A stretch of 64,000 nucleotides of DNA. Source: Rhizobiaceae bacterium. Its GTDB lineage: Bacteria; Pseudomonadota; Alphaproteobacteria; Rhizobiales; Rhizobiaceae. The translations under genes were made by a program, and so were the position numbers. The stretch's first letter is position 1, and every line of letters begins with the position of its first letter. Shown here in pieces: positions 42,514 through 50,427 of this stretch. A model generated the notes under the pieces. It worked only from the letters and a program-made list of their open reading frames with translations, did no database searches and was not told the DNA's origin. The stretch is taken from NCBI GenBank assembly GCA_023953775.1, contig JAMLJD010000016.1:1-64000 (forward strand). Reading direction: 5' to 3'.

Positions 42514-43490
42514 TCGTCCTGTCGGAGCGCGATGTCGCCGCCCTGCTGCCGATGGACGTCGCCGTCGACGTCGTCGAGCAGGCGATGATCGCGGTGTCGC
42601 AGGGCAAGGCCGTGCTGCCGCTGCGCACCATCATGGGCGTCGGCGTATCGAACATGATGGGCATGATGCCGGGCTCGATGAGCGAACCGCCCTGCTACGG
42701 CATCAAGCTGGTCAGCCTTTTTCCCGGCAATCCCGAAGCCGGATACTCATCGCATCAGGGTGCGGTTGTGCTGTTCGAGGCCGCGCACGGCTCCGCAGTC
42801 GCGATGATGAATGCCGGCCTGCTCACGGCGGTGCGCACGGCAGCGGCGAGCGCGGTCGCCACGCGGCATCTCGCGCGTCCGGACTCGTCGATCCTGACGA
42901 TCATCGGAACCGGCGAGCAGGCCGAGCACCATATCGACGCGATGCTGGCCGTGCGGCCGATCCGCGAGGTCCGTATCGTCGGCCGTCGTGCCGAGAAGGC
43001 CCGGCAGTTCGCCGAGCACGCCGCCGCCCGCCGGCCCGAAATCTCGTTCTCGCACGGGACCGACGTCGCTTCGGCCGTCGCCGGCGCCGACATCGTCTGC
43101 ACGGTGACCAGTTCACCGACGCCGGTGCTCGCCGGCGCGCTGCTCGCGCCCGGCATGCACCTCAACATTGTCGGCGCCTCGATCCCGTCGAAGGTCGAGA
43201 TCGACGAAGAGGCGGTACTGCGGTCGGCTGTCTTCGTCGACTACCGGCCGTCGACCTTCGCCCAGGCGGGAGAGGTCGTCGAGGCCATCAAGGCCGGTTC
43301 CATCCGCGAGGACCATGTCCTGGCCGAGATCGGCGAGGTCGCGGCAGGCACGCATGCCGGCAGGACGGACGACGGCCAGATCACGCTCTACCGGTCGCTC
43401 GGCATCGCGGCGCAGGATCTCGCCTGCGCCTCGCATGTGGTCGACCTTGCGCGACAGCGCGGGCTCGGCGTCGACGCGCCGCTCGACTGA
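42510..43490 (+). CDS. Ornithine cyclodeaminase / mu-crystallin family protein (DauB-like)
   Basis: A 326-residue NAD(P)-binding enzyme: a substrate Lys/Arg region KAVLPLRTIM and YGIKLVSLFPGN at the N-terminal domain, Rossmann motif LTIIGTGEQAEHHIDAML near residue 130 and GADIVCTVTSS. The family includes ornithine cyclodeaminase, alanine and ketimine reductases and DauB, which aminates 2-ketoarginine to L-arginine in Pseudomonas. As the last gene of an operon that begins with a DauA-like D-amino-acid dehydrogenase, an L-amino-acid-forming or imine-reducing role is the best inference. Confidence 0.87.
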   Translation: MIVLSERDVAALLPMDVAVDVVEQAMIAVSQGKAVLPLRTIMGVGVSNMMGMMPGSMSEPPCYGIKLVSLFPGNPEAGYSSHQGAVVLFEAAHGSAVAMMNAGLLTAVRTAAASAVATRHLARPDSSILTIIGTGEQAEHHIDAMLAVRPIREVRIVGRRAEKARQFAEHAAARRPEISFSHGTDVASAVAGADIVCTVTSSPTPVLAGALLAPGMHLNIVGASIPSKVEIDEEAVLRSAVFVDYRPSTFAQAGEVVEAIKAGSIREDHVLAEIGEVAAGTHAGRTDDGQITLYRSLGIAAQDLACASHVVDLARQRGLGVDAPLD

Positions 43491-43494
43491 CGCG

Positions 43495-43761
43495 TCAGCC
43501 TTTCGAAGCCTTCGTGGCGGCATTCGCGCGCGCATTCGTCGGAGGCCCGAACCGCACCACGTTTCCCGGCAGGAACAACGGATCGCGGCGGGCCGACGAC
43601 GGGCCTGCCTGCATCATGCGGTCTTCGCGTATCGCGCTCAGTTCGACGATAGCCGGGTCGGCCTGGCGCGCTTCCCGATATTCAAGCAAGTCGCGCAGCT
43701 CCGGCAGCAAGCCGTCTCCCCGTGCCGCCGCGATGGCATGAAATGCAATCAGTCCAGACAT
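43495..43761 (-). CDS. Small protein of unknown function after tonB
   Basis: An 88-residue protein with no signal peptide or membrane helix and no family I recognise. It starts 25 bases after the tonB stop with CGGAGA before the ATG, and its codon use (GC-rich third positions) looks coding. The middle is charged (RDLLEYREARQADPAIVELSAIREDRMM) and the C-terminus Pro/Ala-rich. It may be the last gene of the receptor-TonB operon. It ends 4 bases from the convergent dehydrogenase gene. Confidence 0.5.
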   Translation of the reverse strand: MSGLIAFHAIAAARGDGLLPELRDLLEYREARQADPAIVELSAIREDRMMQAGPSSARRDPLFLPGNVVRFGPPTNARANAATKASKG

Positions 43762-43786
43762 GCAGTCTCCGTTCTCGTCGATGCGT

Positions 43787-44968
43787 TCAGCGCGTGAAGG
43801 CCAGCGGCACGGTAAAGGGCCAGTTCGACCGCCCTGCGCCCGCCGGTATGGCCGGGAAGGGTGCTGCGCGGCGCACCGTGTCGAGCGCGGCCTTGTCGAG
43901 GACCGGCGATCCCGAACTGCGCACGATGCTCACGCCGGCGACGCTGCCCGAGCGCGAGACGGTGAAGCGGACATGCACCTCGCCGCGAATGCGCTGGCGG
44001 CGCGCCTGCGACGGATAGCGCAGGTTGCGGCGCAGTCGCGAGACGACTTGTCCGGGGTAGTTCGAGACCGCGGCGTTTCCCGCCTCGCGCGACGATCCCG
44101 CCTTCTTGCCCGATCGCGCGGTGCGGCCGCGCTCCGATCCGTCGGCAGCGCCCCGGCGTGCATTGGCGTCGCTCCTGCCGCCTGCGCCCGCTCGCTGACG
44201 CGCCGGCTTTTTCTCCCGCCTGTCCGACCTCTCGGCCTTGCGCTGCGTCTTCTCGACCGGCTTTGCCGCCTTTTCGCGCGACGGGCGAACCTCCTTGCGG
44301 CGCGGCTCTTCCGCTGCCTTCGGTTCATGGTCGGGCCTTGGCGTCGGCAGCGGAACGTTGACGATCGCCGCCAGCGTCTGTTCGGTTTCGACGGGCTGTT
44401 GTGGTGTCTCGGCGGCCGACCTCGCGGCTTCGGTCGGCTCGGCCACTGGCGCATCGGCGGGCAACGCGACCGTGCCCTTCGAAGCCGGCGGAGCCACTGT
44501 GACCAATTCTACCGGTTCGGACGGGCGGGCACGGTCGGCCGGCGCCTTGTTCACCGGCTCAGCGGCACGTTCCGGCTGCGAGGTGGTGTTCACCGCAATC
44601 GCGGCGGTTTCCACGTCGACCGGCCTCTCCCGGGCAACCTCGGCGGTGTCTACCGGAACCGTTTCGACCGCCAGCGCCACCCGATTCTCGTTCACCGTGT
44701 CAGCGGCTTCGACGGTTTCCCTGGCTTCGGTCGCCTTCGCTTCAACGGGTGGCGTCGCTGTATCGGCGGTGTCGACCGGCTCGGTCACATCGGGCGAGGC
44801 TTCGCCGGCGGCAACCGCATCCTGGAAGGCATTGCCGGCAAGCGCGATCTCCATCGGACTGGATCCGGCGATCTGCACCTCGTCCCGGTTCGGCCCGAGC
44901 CAGATCGCCGCGCCGGCGTGAAGTACGGCGGACAGCAGAATGGCGATCGTCCAGCGTCCCGTCTTCAT
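43787..44968 (-). CDS. tonB: TonB energy transducer
   Basis: A 393-residue TonB: an N-terminal anchor helix (ILLSAVLHAGAAIWL), a very long Pro/Val/Glu/Thr-rich periplasmic spacer (residues ~40-300, including an Arg/Lys/Glu-rich stretch) and a C-terminal TonB domain (YPSQARRQRIRGEVHVRFTVSRSGSVAGVSIVRSSGSPVLDKAALDTVRRAAPFP). The spacer is longer than in E. coli TonB. It transmits proton-motive force from ExbB-ExbD to the heme receptor encoded in the same operon. Confidence 0.92.
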   Translation of the reverse strand: MKTGRWTIAILLSAVLHAGAAIWLGPNRDEVQIAGSSPMEIALAGNAFQDAVAAGEASPDVTEPVDTADTATPPVEAKATEARETVEAADTVNENRVALAVETVPVDTAEVARERPVDVETAAIAVNTTSQPERAAEPVNKAPADRARPSEPVELVTVAPPASKGTVALPADAPVAEPTEAARSAAETPQQPVETEQTLAAIVNVPLPTPRPDHEPKAAEEPRRKEVRPSREKAAKPVEKTQRKAERSDRREKKPARQRAGAGGRSDANARRGAADGSERGRTARSGKKAGSSREAGNAAVSNYPGQVVSRLRRNLRYPSQARRQRIRGEVHVRFTVSRSGSVAGVSIVRSSGSPVLDKAALDTVRRAAPFPAIPAGAGRSNWPFTVPLAFTR

Positions 44969-45360
44969 GGCTGGCTGTCGGCCCGTTCGGTGATGACGCT
45001 CACGGTTTCGACGCCGGCCGCCCGCAGTTCGCCGACGACCTCGATCAGACGGATCGCGGCCAGATGCCTGTCGGCGGCGAGCTTGACGGTTCCGCCCGCC
45101 GCCCCGCGCTCCGTGAGGAACCTCTCTACCGTGGTCTCGGCGCCACGTGCCCGCAGCGTTCCGTCGGCGGTGACGAACAGCGCGTCCGGCGGCTCCGCGG
45201 CATCCGCCTCCACGGTCGAGATCAGCGTCACCTCGCGATCGAGCGGCGGCGTGACGGTACCGGCGATCAGGAAGAAGATCAGCATCAGGAAGACGATGTT
45301 GATCAGCGCGATCGTCGTTTCGCGCTGCCGCGCCTCTCTCGGTCGGGGAAGCCTGATCAT
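44965..45360 (-). CDS. exbD: ExbD/TolR-family protein (second copy)
   Basis: A 131-residue ExbD-type protein with one membrane helix (TIALINIVFLMLIFFLIAGT) and the periplasmic DREVTLI segment. In ExbD/TolR the key Asp sits just before or within this helix; here the position reads I-N-I-V-F, so the proton-carrying Asp is apparently Asn, whereas the neighbouring copy has S-L-I-D-V-I-F-L. This may be a structural partner in a mixed ExbD dimer. It overlaps tonB by 4 bases. Confidence 0.88.
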   Translation of the reverse strand: MIRLPRPREARQRETTIALINIVFLMLIFFLIAGTVTPPLDREVTLISTVEADAAEPPDALFVTADGTLRARGAETTVERFLTERGAAGGTVKLAADRHLAAIRLIEVVGELRAAGVETVSVITERADSQP

Positions 45361-45363
45361 CGC

Positions 45364-45747
45364 CTACCTCGCAACACTGATCTCAAGACCCGTCTCGCGG
45401 CGGACGCGCTCCACCGCCGTCACGAGGGCCTGCGATGTCACGCCGTCGCGCACCAGGATCACGCCTGTCTTCGCGCCGGCTTCGACCAGCCGGCCGATCT
45501 CGACGACGGCGTGTTCCGGTTCGACCCCCACGCCGTTGACCGTCCACTGGCCTTCCTCGAGGCGGATCATCACATCCGGCGGTGTGGACGATGGCGCGGC
45601 GGATGCTGGTCCGCCGGTGATCTCGACCGAGGCGAAGCGCGTGAAGGTCGACGACAGCATGAAGAACAGCAGCAGCAGGAAGATGACGTCGATCAGCGAC
45701 GTCAGCGACAGCGGCCTGCGGCGGCGCAGCGCGGCCTCAATGCGCAT
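45364..45747 (-). CDS. exbD: ExbD/TolR-family protein (first copy)
   Basis: A 127-residue protein with PLSLTSLIDVIFLLLLFFMLSSTF: the membrane helix carries the conserved Asp needed for proton flow. The C-terminal periplasmic domain follows (EVGRL..GAKTGVILVRDGVTSQALVTAVERVR). ATG 45747 begins directly at RIEAALRRRRP; a longer reading to 45774 is unlikely. It overlaps the ExbB gene by 11 bases and is followed after 3 bases by the second exbD. Confidence 0.88.
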   Translation of the reverse strand: MRIEAALRRRRPLSLTSLIDVIFLLLLFFMLSSTFTRFASVEITGGPASAAPSSTPPDVMIRLEEGQWTVNGVGVEPEHAVVEIGRLVEAGAKTGVILVRDGVTSQALVTAVERVRRETGLEISVAR

Positions 45748-46435
45748 GGCCCCGCTCCGCGAGCGTCGTGGCAAAGCCGGTATCGGCCGCGTCCTGCCGG
45801 CTTTCCACGAAGAGGTGACCGAGGAAGCCGGACAGCGTCGTCTCGATCGCCACGCGTTCGTTCTCGACCCGAGTCTCGAGCCATGTCAAAAGCAGCGACA
45901 CCGGCATCGCGACGGCGAGGCCGACGGCGGTCGTCAGGAGCGCGACCCATATGCCACCCGCCAGCATGGACGGATCGACCGTGTTGCCGGCGCCCTGGAG
46001 CTGGCGGAACGCCTCGATCATGCCGAGCACCGTGCCGAACAGGCCGAGCAGCGGCGCGATCTGTGCGATGGCATCGAGTGCGCGGAAGCCGCGCTGCAGC
46101 CCGTGGAGGCGAACAAGTGCGATGCGCGCCACCTCCTCTTCGATAGCCGGCTTTGGCGCCCGCGCCTTTTCCATCCGCATCGCCGCGGCAAGCGCGAGCG
46201 AGACGGCGGAACGGTCGCCTGCCAGCGCCTTTTCCGCATCGGCGAAACGACCGTGGAGCCAGTGATGCAGGGCTTCGCGCGACGGCCCGTGCCGTCCGAC
46301 TCGCTCGACCCAGAACTGGTGCAGCTTGAGCAGGACCAGTGCGACCGCCACCACCGACAGGGCGAGCAGCACGGCCACGACCGGCCCGCCCTGGCCGATG
46401 AGGAAGCCGACGCTCTCACGAAGACTGTTCATCAT
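45737..46435 (-). CDS. exbB: MotA/TolQ/ExbB proton channel family protein
   Basis: A 232-residue protein with three membrane segments and the family core IAQIAPLLGLFGTVLGMIEAFRQLQ followed by ALLTTAVGLAVAMPVSLLLTWLETRVEN. It forms the ExbB pentamer that, with ExbD, energises TonB. The order exbB-exbD-exbD-tonB on the minus strand, next to a heme receptor, marks a dedicated energy module. Confidence 0.92.
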   Translation of the reverse strand: MMNSLRESVGFLIGQGGPVVAVLLALSVVAVALVLLKLHQFWVERVGRHGPSREALHHWLHGRFADAEKALAGDRSAVSLALAAAMRMEKARAPKPAIEEEVARIALVRLHGLQRGFRALDAIAQIAPLLGLFGTVLGMIEAFRQLQGAGNTVDPSMLAGGIWVALLTTAVGLAVAMPVSLLLTWLETRVENERVAIETTLSGFLGHLFVESRQDAADTGFATTLAERGHAH

Positions 46436-46441
46436 CGCCAG

Positions 46442-46882
46442 TCAGCTCCCGAATTTCGTCTGTGTGGTCGTCGAGGTCCTCAGCGCCGTGATACAGGCCT
46501 CGGGGTCGAGCCCCTCGCCCGCGCATTCGGTCGCATCGTTGACGAGGATCCGGCTCATCCCGCCGCACGAGGTGTCCGCCGCGTCGAACTGGCGGACCCG
46601 GGTGCGGCCTTTCGGCAGATCGCGGAAGTCGAGCACCATCAGGCGCTCGACCAGTCCCTTGGCGTCGAATAGCGCCACCTCGAACACCGCCTTGGTGATC
46701 GTCGCCGCGAGCGCGTTCTCGACTACGAAGGTCATGCGACAGGCCTTGTCGACCTGCTCGAGGCCGTTGAGCTCGACGTTCAGCGCCGCCTCGCCGTCCT
46801 GGGCCGTTACAGGTGCCGTTCCGACGGTCAGAAGGATCATTCCGGATACGAAACAGCGTATGCTTCGTGACGTGGTCACCAT
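46442..46882 (-). CDS. Small secreted protein of unknown function in the heme-receptor operon
   Basis: A 146-residue protein with an N-terminal signal peptide (RCFVSGMILLTVGTAPVTAQ) and a beta-rich mature part with four or so Cys (VDKACRMTF, DTSCGGMSR, ATECAGEGLDPEACITAL), suggesting disulfides in the periplasm. It overlaps the receptor stop by 7 bases and is 6 bases before exbB, so it is co-transcribed with the TonB system. Similar Tat/Sec-signal small proteins occur beside alphaproteobacterial TonB operons, but no function is known to me. Confidence 0.8.
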   Translation of the reverse strand: MVTTSRSIRCFVSGMILLTVGTAPVTAQDGEAALNVELNGLEQVDKACRMTFVVENALAATITKAVFEVALFDAKGLVERLMVLDFRDLPKGRTRVRQFDAADTSCGGMSRILVNDATECAGEGLDPEACITALRTSTTTQTKFGS

Positions 46883-48957
46883 ACGATCTCCTTGGCGAGC
46901 GACAGCTTGAAGGTCCGTCCCCTGCCGGGATCGCCGGCGAGATTGTTGCGGTACTGGGTATCGAACAGGTTCTCGACCGAGGCACGGGCTTCCCAGCCGC
47001 GGAATGTGCCGTCCTCAGGCTTCCACGACGCGAAGATGTCGTGGACGTTGTAGCCTGGCGTCGGCCCCGACGTTCCTGACGGGGCGTCGGCGGCGAAGAT
47101 CGACCGCCAGCCGAATTCGAGCCCGTATTGCGGCAGCCGCCCGGCCAGCGTCAGCGCCAGCGTGTGGGCGGGGATCGAGCTCAGCGGCGCGCCGGTCAGC
47201 CTGTCCTCGCCACGGATCGCGCTGTAGGCGGCGCGGGCGTACCAGTAGTCGGCCTCGTAGGCGCCCTCGACCTCGATGCCGTAGATCACCGCCCGGTCGA
47301 CATTGACGTAGTAGGGCACCAGCGCGGTGCTGCCGCGGTTCGGGTTGACGGTGATGAGGTCGTCGAGATCGTTGTAGAAGGCCGTCGTCTTGACCTGCGC
47401 GCTGTCACCGGCGCTCAGAAGGTCGTAGCCCGACACCGCGAAGCCGGCTTCATAATTGTTCGACTTCTCCTTGCCGAGGCCGAGGCTCGGCCCCCGCCCG
47501 CCGGGATAGTTGGCGTCGGGAAGGTTGCTGGCGAACATCTCATCGATGGTCGGGAAGCGCTCGGTATGGGCGATCGAGCCGAACACCGAGAGGTTGTCGC
47601 TGACCTCGTAGAGCGCGGCGATCTTCGGCGAGATCGCGGTGTCGGAGCGCTTCGAGGCTCCGGCGATCATGCCGGACGGTTCGGTCCAGATGCCGTCAAT
47701 GCGCACGCCCGGGATGATCGTCAGGCGTTGGTCGTAGACGAATTCGTCCTGCACGTAGACGCCGAGCCGCTTTTCCACGCCCTCGGGATGGAACGACAGC
47801 GGCACGCCCAGCGCGGTATCGGCGATGCGGGTCTGATGGCTCGCCTGCAGCCCGATGGTGAGGAAGTTTTCCCAGTCCGCGCCCGAATGCTCGATCGTGT
47901 TCTCGATCTTGGCCGACCAGGTCTTGTAGGCGTAGTCGGTATCGAAAAACAGCGGGCTCGGGATCGGTGACGATGCGTCGCTCTGTTCGTTCAGCGTGTC
48001 GGAAAACGCCAGGCTTATCCTGAGGTCGACCCAGGGGTTGTCGCTGGCCGGATTCTCGTAGCTCAGGATCGCGGTCTGGTCGGTCACGTCGCGGTCGACG
48101 GTACCGAAGGGCAGCGTGCCGGTCTGCGAGTAAGCCTGGTCGTCGGCCTTTCCCTGCCAGCGCTGGTAGGACAGCCGCAGCACCTGCTCGTTGCCGGCGC
48201 CGAAGCGGTAGGTGCGCTTGACCAGCCCGGAGAAGGCGGCAAACTCGGAGCCCTGGATCACGGCGCCGCTGCCGTCGACGAATTCGTCGGAGCGGCGATA
48301 GTTGCCGGAGAGCAGGAACTCGGCGTTGGGCGCCATGCGCACGGCGAGCGTCGTCGATCCCAGCGCGCCGTCGCCGTTGGAATCGTAGCCGCCCTTGAGG
48401 CGCAGCATGCCGGTCTCGCCGTCGGCGAGATAGTCGGAGGCATCCTTGGTGGTGAGATTGATGACACCGCCGAGCGCGCCCGACCCGTAGAGCGTGGACG
48501 AGGCCGGCCCGCGCAGCACCTCGACGCGCTTGTAGAGCTCCGGATCGGAGAAGAACGAGCCCATCCGGTACTGCTCGTAGAATTTCGGCACGCCGTCGAC
48601 ATTGACGATGATCTTCGATTCGTCGGCCGCCTGCAGCGCACCGATGCCGCGAATGTTGAAGGCCTCGCCGAAGATCCGGTCGCTGCCTACCGCGGTGACG
48701 CCCGGTATGGCGTCGAACACGTCGCCGATCGTCGTCGGCTGTTCCTGGTCGATATCTTCCTGATCGAGAACCGTCACCGCCTGCGGCGTGTCGATCGCGA
48801 CCTTCTCGGCGCCCGCGCCGACGACGAGACGCTGAAGCAGCGTCGTGTTGCCCGCGGCGACAGTCGTCGCATCTTCCTGCGCCCCTGCGGCACCCGCCGC
48901 GATCATCATCGCCGCGCCGCCCATAAGGACGACCCTGTTCCGTGACACCAGCCCCAT
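46876..48957 (-). CDS. hmuR: TonB-dependent heme/hemoglobin receptor
   Basis: A 693-residue outer-membrane receptor. Signal peptide VVLMGGAAMMIAAGAAGAQ; a plug domain (DTPQAVTVLDQEDIDQEQPTTIGDVFDAIPGVTAVG, then RGIGALQAADESKIIVNVDG and VEVLRGPASSTLYGSGALGGVI); then a beta barrel ending in a terminal aromatic (Trp). ATG 48957 has GGGAG at 7-base spacing; more upstream starts would extend before the signal peptide. Divergence from hmuPSTUV and the heme-type TonB operon identify the ligand as heme, by context. Confidence 0.92.
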   Translation of the reverse strand: MGLVSRNRVVLMGGAAMMIAAGAAGAQEDATTVAAGNTTLLQRLVVGAGAEKVAIDTPQAVTVLDQEDIDQEQPTTIGDVFDAIPGVTAVGSDRIFGEAFNIRGIGALQAADESKIIVNVDGVPKFYEQYRMGSFFSDPELYKRVEVLRGPASSTLYGSGALGGVINLTTKDASDYLADGETGMLRLKGGYDSNGDGALGSTTLAVRMAPNAEFLLSGNYRRSDEFVDGSGAVIQGSEFAAFSGLVKRTYRFGAGNEQVLRLSYQRWQGKADDQAYSQTGTLPFGTVDRDVTDQTAILSYENPASDNPWVDLRISLAFSDTLNEQSDASSPIPSPLFFDTDYAYKTWSAKIENTIEHSGADWENFLTIGLQASHQTRIADTALGVPLSFHPEGVEKRLGVYVQDEFVYDQRLTIIPGVRIDGIWTEPSGMIAGASKRSDTAISPKIAALYEVSDNLSVFGSIAHTERFPTIDEMFASNLPDANYPGGRGPSLGLGKEKSNNYEAGFAVSGYDLLSAGDSAQVKTTAFYNDLDDLITVNPNRGSTALVPYYVNVDRAVIYGIEVEGAYEADYWYARAAYSAIRGEDRLTGAPLSSIPAHTLALTLAGRLPQYGLEFGWRSIFAADAPSGTSGPTPGYNVHDIFASWKPEDGTFRGWEARASVENLFDTQYRNNLAGDPGRGRTFKLSLAKEIVW

Positions 48958-49061
48958 CTCCATACTCCCGGTCTTCGAGGAATGCTGGCTGGCCGCGGCT
49001 TGCTGGCATTGATTGCGTCCGGAGCGGTATAACTTGACTCTCATACTCCGGTATTGCACTC

Positions 49062-49087
49062 CCTATTAAACCTGATAATAGGTGTCA
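49062..49087. promoter_or_regulatory. Probable iron-responsive operator between hmuR and hmuP
   Basis: A perfect inverted repeat CCTATTA-N7-TAATAGG (49062-49082) overlaps a TGA-N9-TCA element (49073-49087), the form of the RirA iron-responsive operator in rhizobia. On the minus strand a TTGACA (49083-49088) abuts the repeat, placing it in the spacer of a likely hmuR promoter. Iron/heme-dependent repression is inferred. Confidence 0.6.
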
Positions 49088-49158
49088 ACAATTCAATTCG
49101 ACGATTCACGCGGTCGCCCAGCCAGCTTCGCAGCCAGGCGCGCATACGGGGTGAAGCT

Positions 49159-49359
49159 GTGAACACACATGACCGGATCGGCGACGCGTGGCGCGGCTCA
49201 CGCCGCGCCGGCGGGAATTCGGAGGCGGCCGACGCCGACATCCGCACCGTGGCGAGCGAGACGCTGTTTCGCGGATCGAAGGAGATCGCGATCGAGCACA
49301 ACGGCGCGCGCTACCTCCTGAAGATCACCCGCCAGGGCAAGCTCATTCTCAACAAATAG
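49159..49359 (+). CDS. hmuP: Hemin uptake protein HmuP (HemP family)
   Basis: A 66-residue protein whose last 40 residues are the HemP/HmuP domain (ASETLFRGSKEIAIEHNGARYLLKITRQGKLILNK). In Bradyrhizobium and Burkholderia this small protein is a transcriptional coactivator of the heme receptor gene. The start is GTG 49159; no in-frame ATG gives a sensible protein. It is divergent from hmuR, 201 bases away, and followed by hmuS after 9 bases. Confidence 0.88.
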   Translation: MNTHDRIGDAWRGSRRAGGNSEAADADIRTVASETLFRGSKEIAIEHNGARYLLKITRQGKLILNK

Positions 49360-49368
49360 GGGAACCAT

Positions 49369-50427
49369 ATGACCGACGCACCCAAGCCGGCGCCGGAAGA
49401 CATCCGGCGTGCCCGAACCGAAAACCCGGCCTTGCGCGAACGTGACCTGGCGCAAAAGCTGGGGGTATCGGAAGCCGACTATGTAGCGGCTCACTGCGGC
49501 CATGGCGCGACGCGGATCGAGGTCGATGTCGACACACTGCTTGCCGAGGCAGGGACGCTCGGCGAAGTGATGGCACTGACCCGCAACGAGAGCGCGGTCC
49601 ACGAGAAGATCGGCGTCTACGAGAATGCGAAGCCCGGCAGGCAGGCGGCGATGGTTCTCGGCAGCGATATCGACCTTCGCATCTTCTCCGGCGCCTGGGC
49701 GCACGGCTTCGCCGTCGAGAAGCATGGCGAGGACGGCGTCCGCCGGAGCCTGCAGTTCTTCGACGCCGCGGGCGATGCGGTGCACAAGATTCACCTCCGG
49801 CCGGCGTCCGACGTCAATGCCTACCTCGCCCTGGTCGAGCGGATGCGATCCGTCGATCAGGCGCAGGCGATCGAAACCACCGCCGGGCCCGCTTCCGGGA
49901 GCACGAGCGAGACGACGCCGGGCAGCCGCGACGAGCTGCGTGAAAAATGGGAAGCGATGACCGACGTGCACCAGTTCTTCGGCATCCTGCGCTCGCTCAA
50001 CCTCACCCGCCGTCAGGCGCTGTCGATGGTCGGCGACGACCTCGCCTGGCGGCTCGACCGCGACGCGGTGTCGGCGATGATGATGCAGGCCGCGCACGAG
50101 GAGATGCCGATCATGTGCTTCGTTGGCAACAAGGGCTGCATCCAGATCCATTCCGGCCCGGTCGTGAACATCAAGACGATGGGCCCGTGGCTGAACGTGA
50201 TGGACCCCGGCTTCCACCTCCATCTGAGGACGGACCGGATCGCCGAGTTGTGGGGTGTCCGCAAGCCGAATTCCGACGGCCACGTGACCTCGCTCGAAGC
50301 CTACGATGCCGACGGCACGATGGTAATCCAGTTCTTCGGCAAGCGCCACGAAGGCAAGGACGAACGGCCGGACTGGCGCAGGTTGGCAGAGCAGCTTCCC
50401 CGCCTTCCCGACCGCACCGCCGCATGA
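49369..50427 (+). CDS. hmuS: Hemin-degrading / heme-trafficking factor HmuS
   Basis: A 352-residue duplicated HemS/ChuS-fold protein: two related halves, residues ~30-165 and ~185-345, each with the RVEVDVDTLLAEAGTLGEVMALTRNESAVHEKIGVY / MTDVHQFFGILRSLNLTRRQALSM type pattern. It receives heme from the importer and releases iron or passes heme on in the cytoplasm. Preceded by GGGGA; overlaps hmuT by 4 bases. Confidence 0.93.
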   Translation: MTDAPKPAPEDIRRARTENPALRERDLAQKLGVSEADYVAAHCGHGATRIEVDVDTLLAEAGTLGEVMALTRNESAVHEKIGVYENAKPGRQAAMVLGSDIDLRIFSGAWAHGFAVEKHGEDGVRRSLQFFDAAGDAVHKIHLRPASDVNAYLALVERMRSVDQAQAIETTAGPASGSTSETTPGSRDELREKWEAMTDVHQFFGILRSLNLTRRQALSMVGDDLAWRLDRDAVSAMMMQAAHEEMPIMCFVGNKGCIQIHSGPVVNIKTMGPWLNVMDPGFHLHLRTDRIAELWGVRKPNSDGHVTSLEAYDADGTMVIQFFGKRHEGKDERPDWRRLAEQLPRLPDRTAA

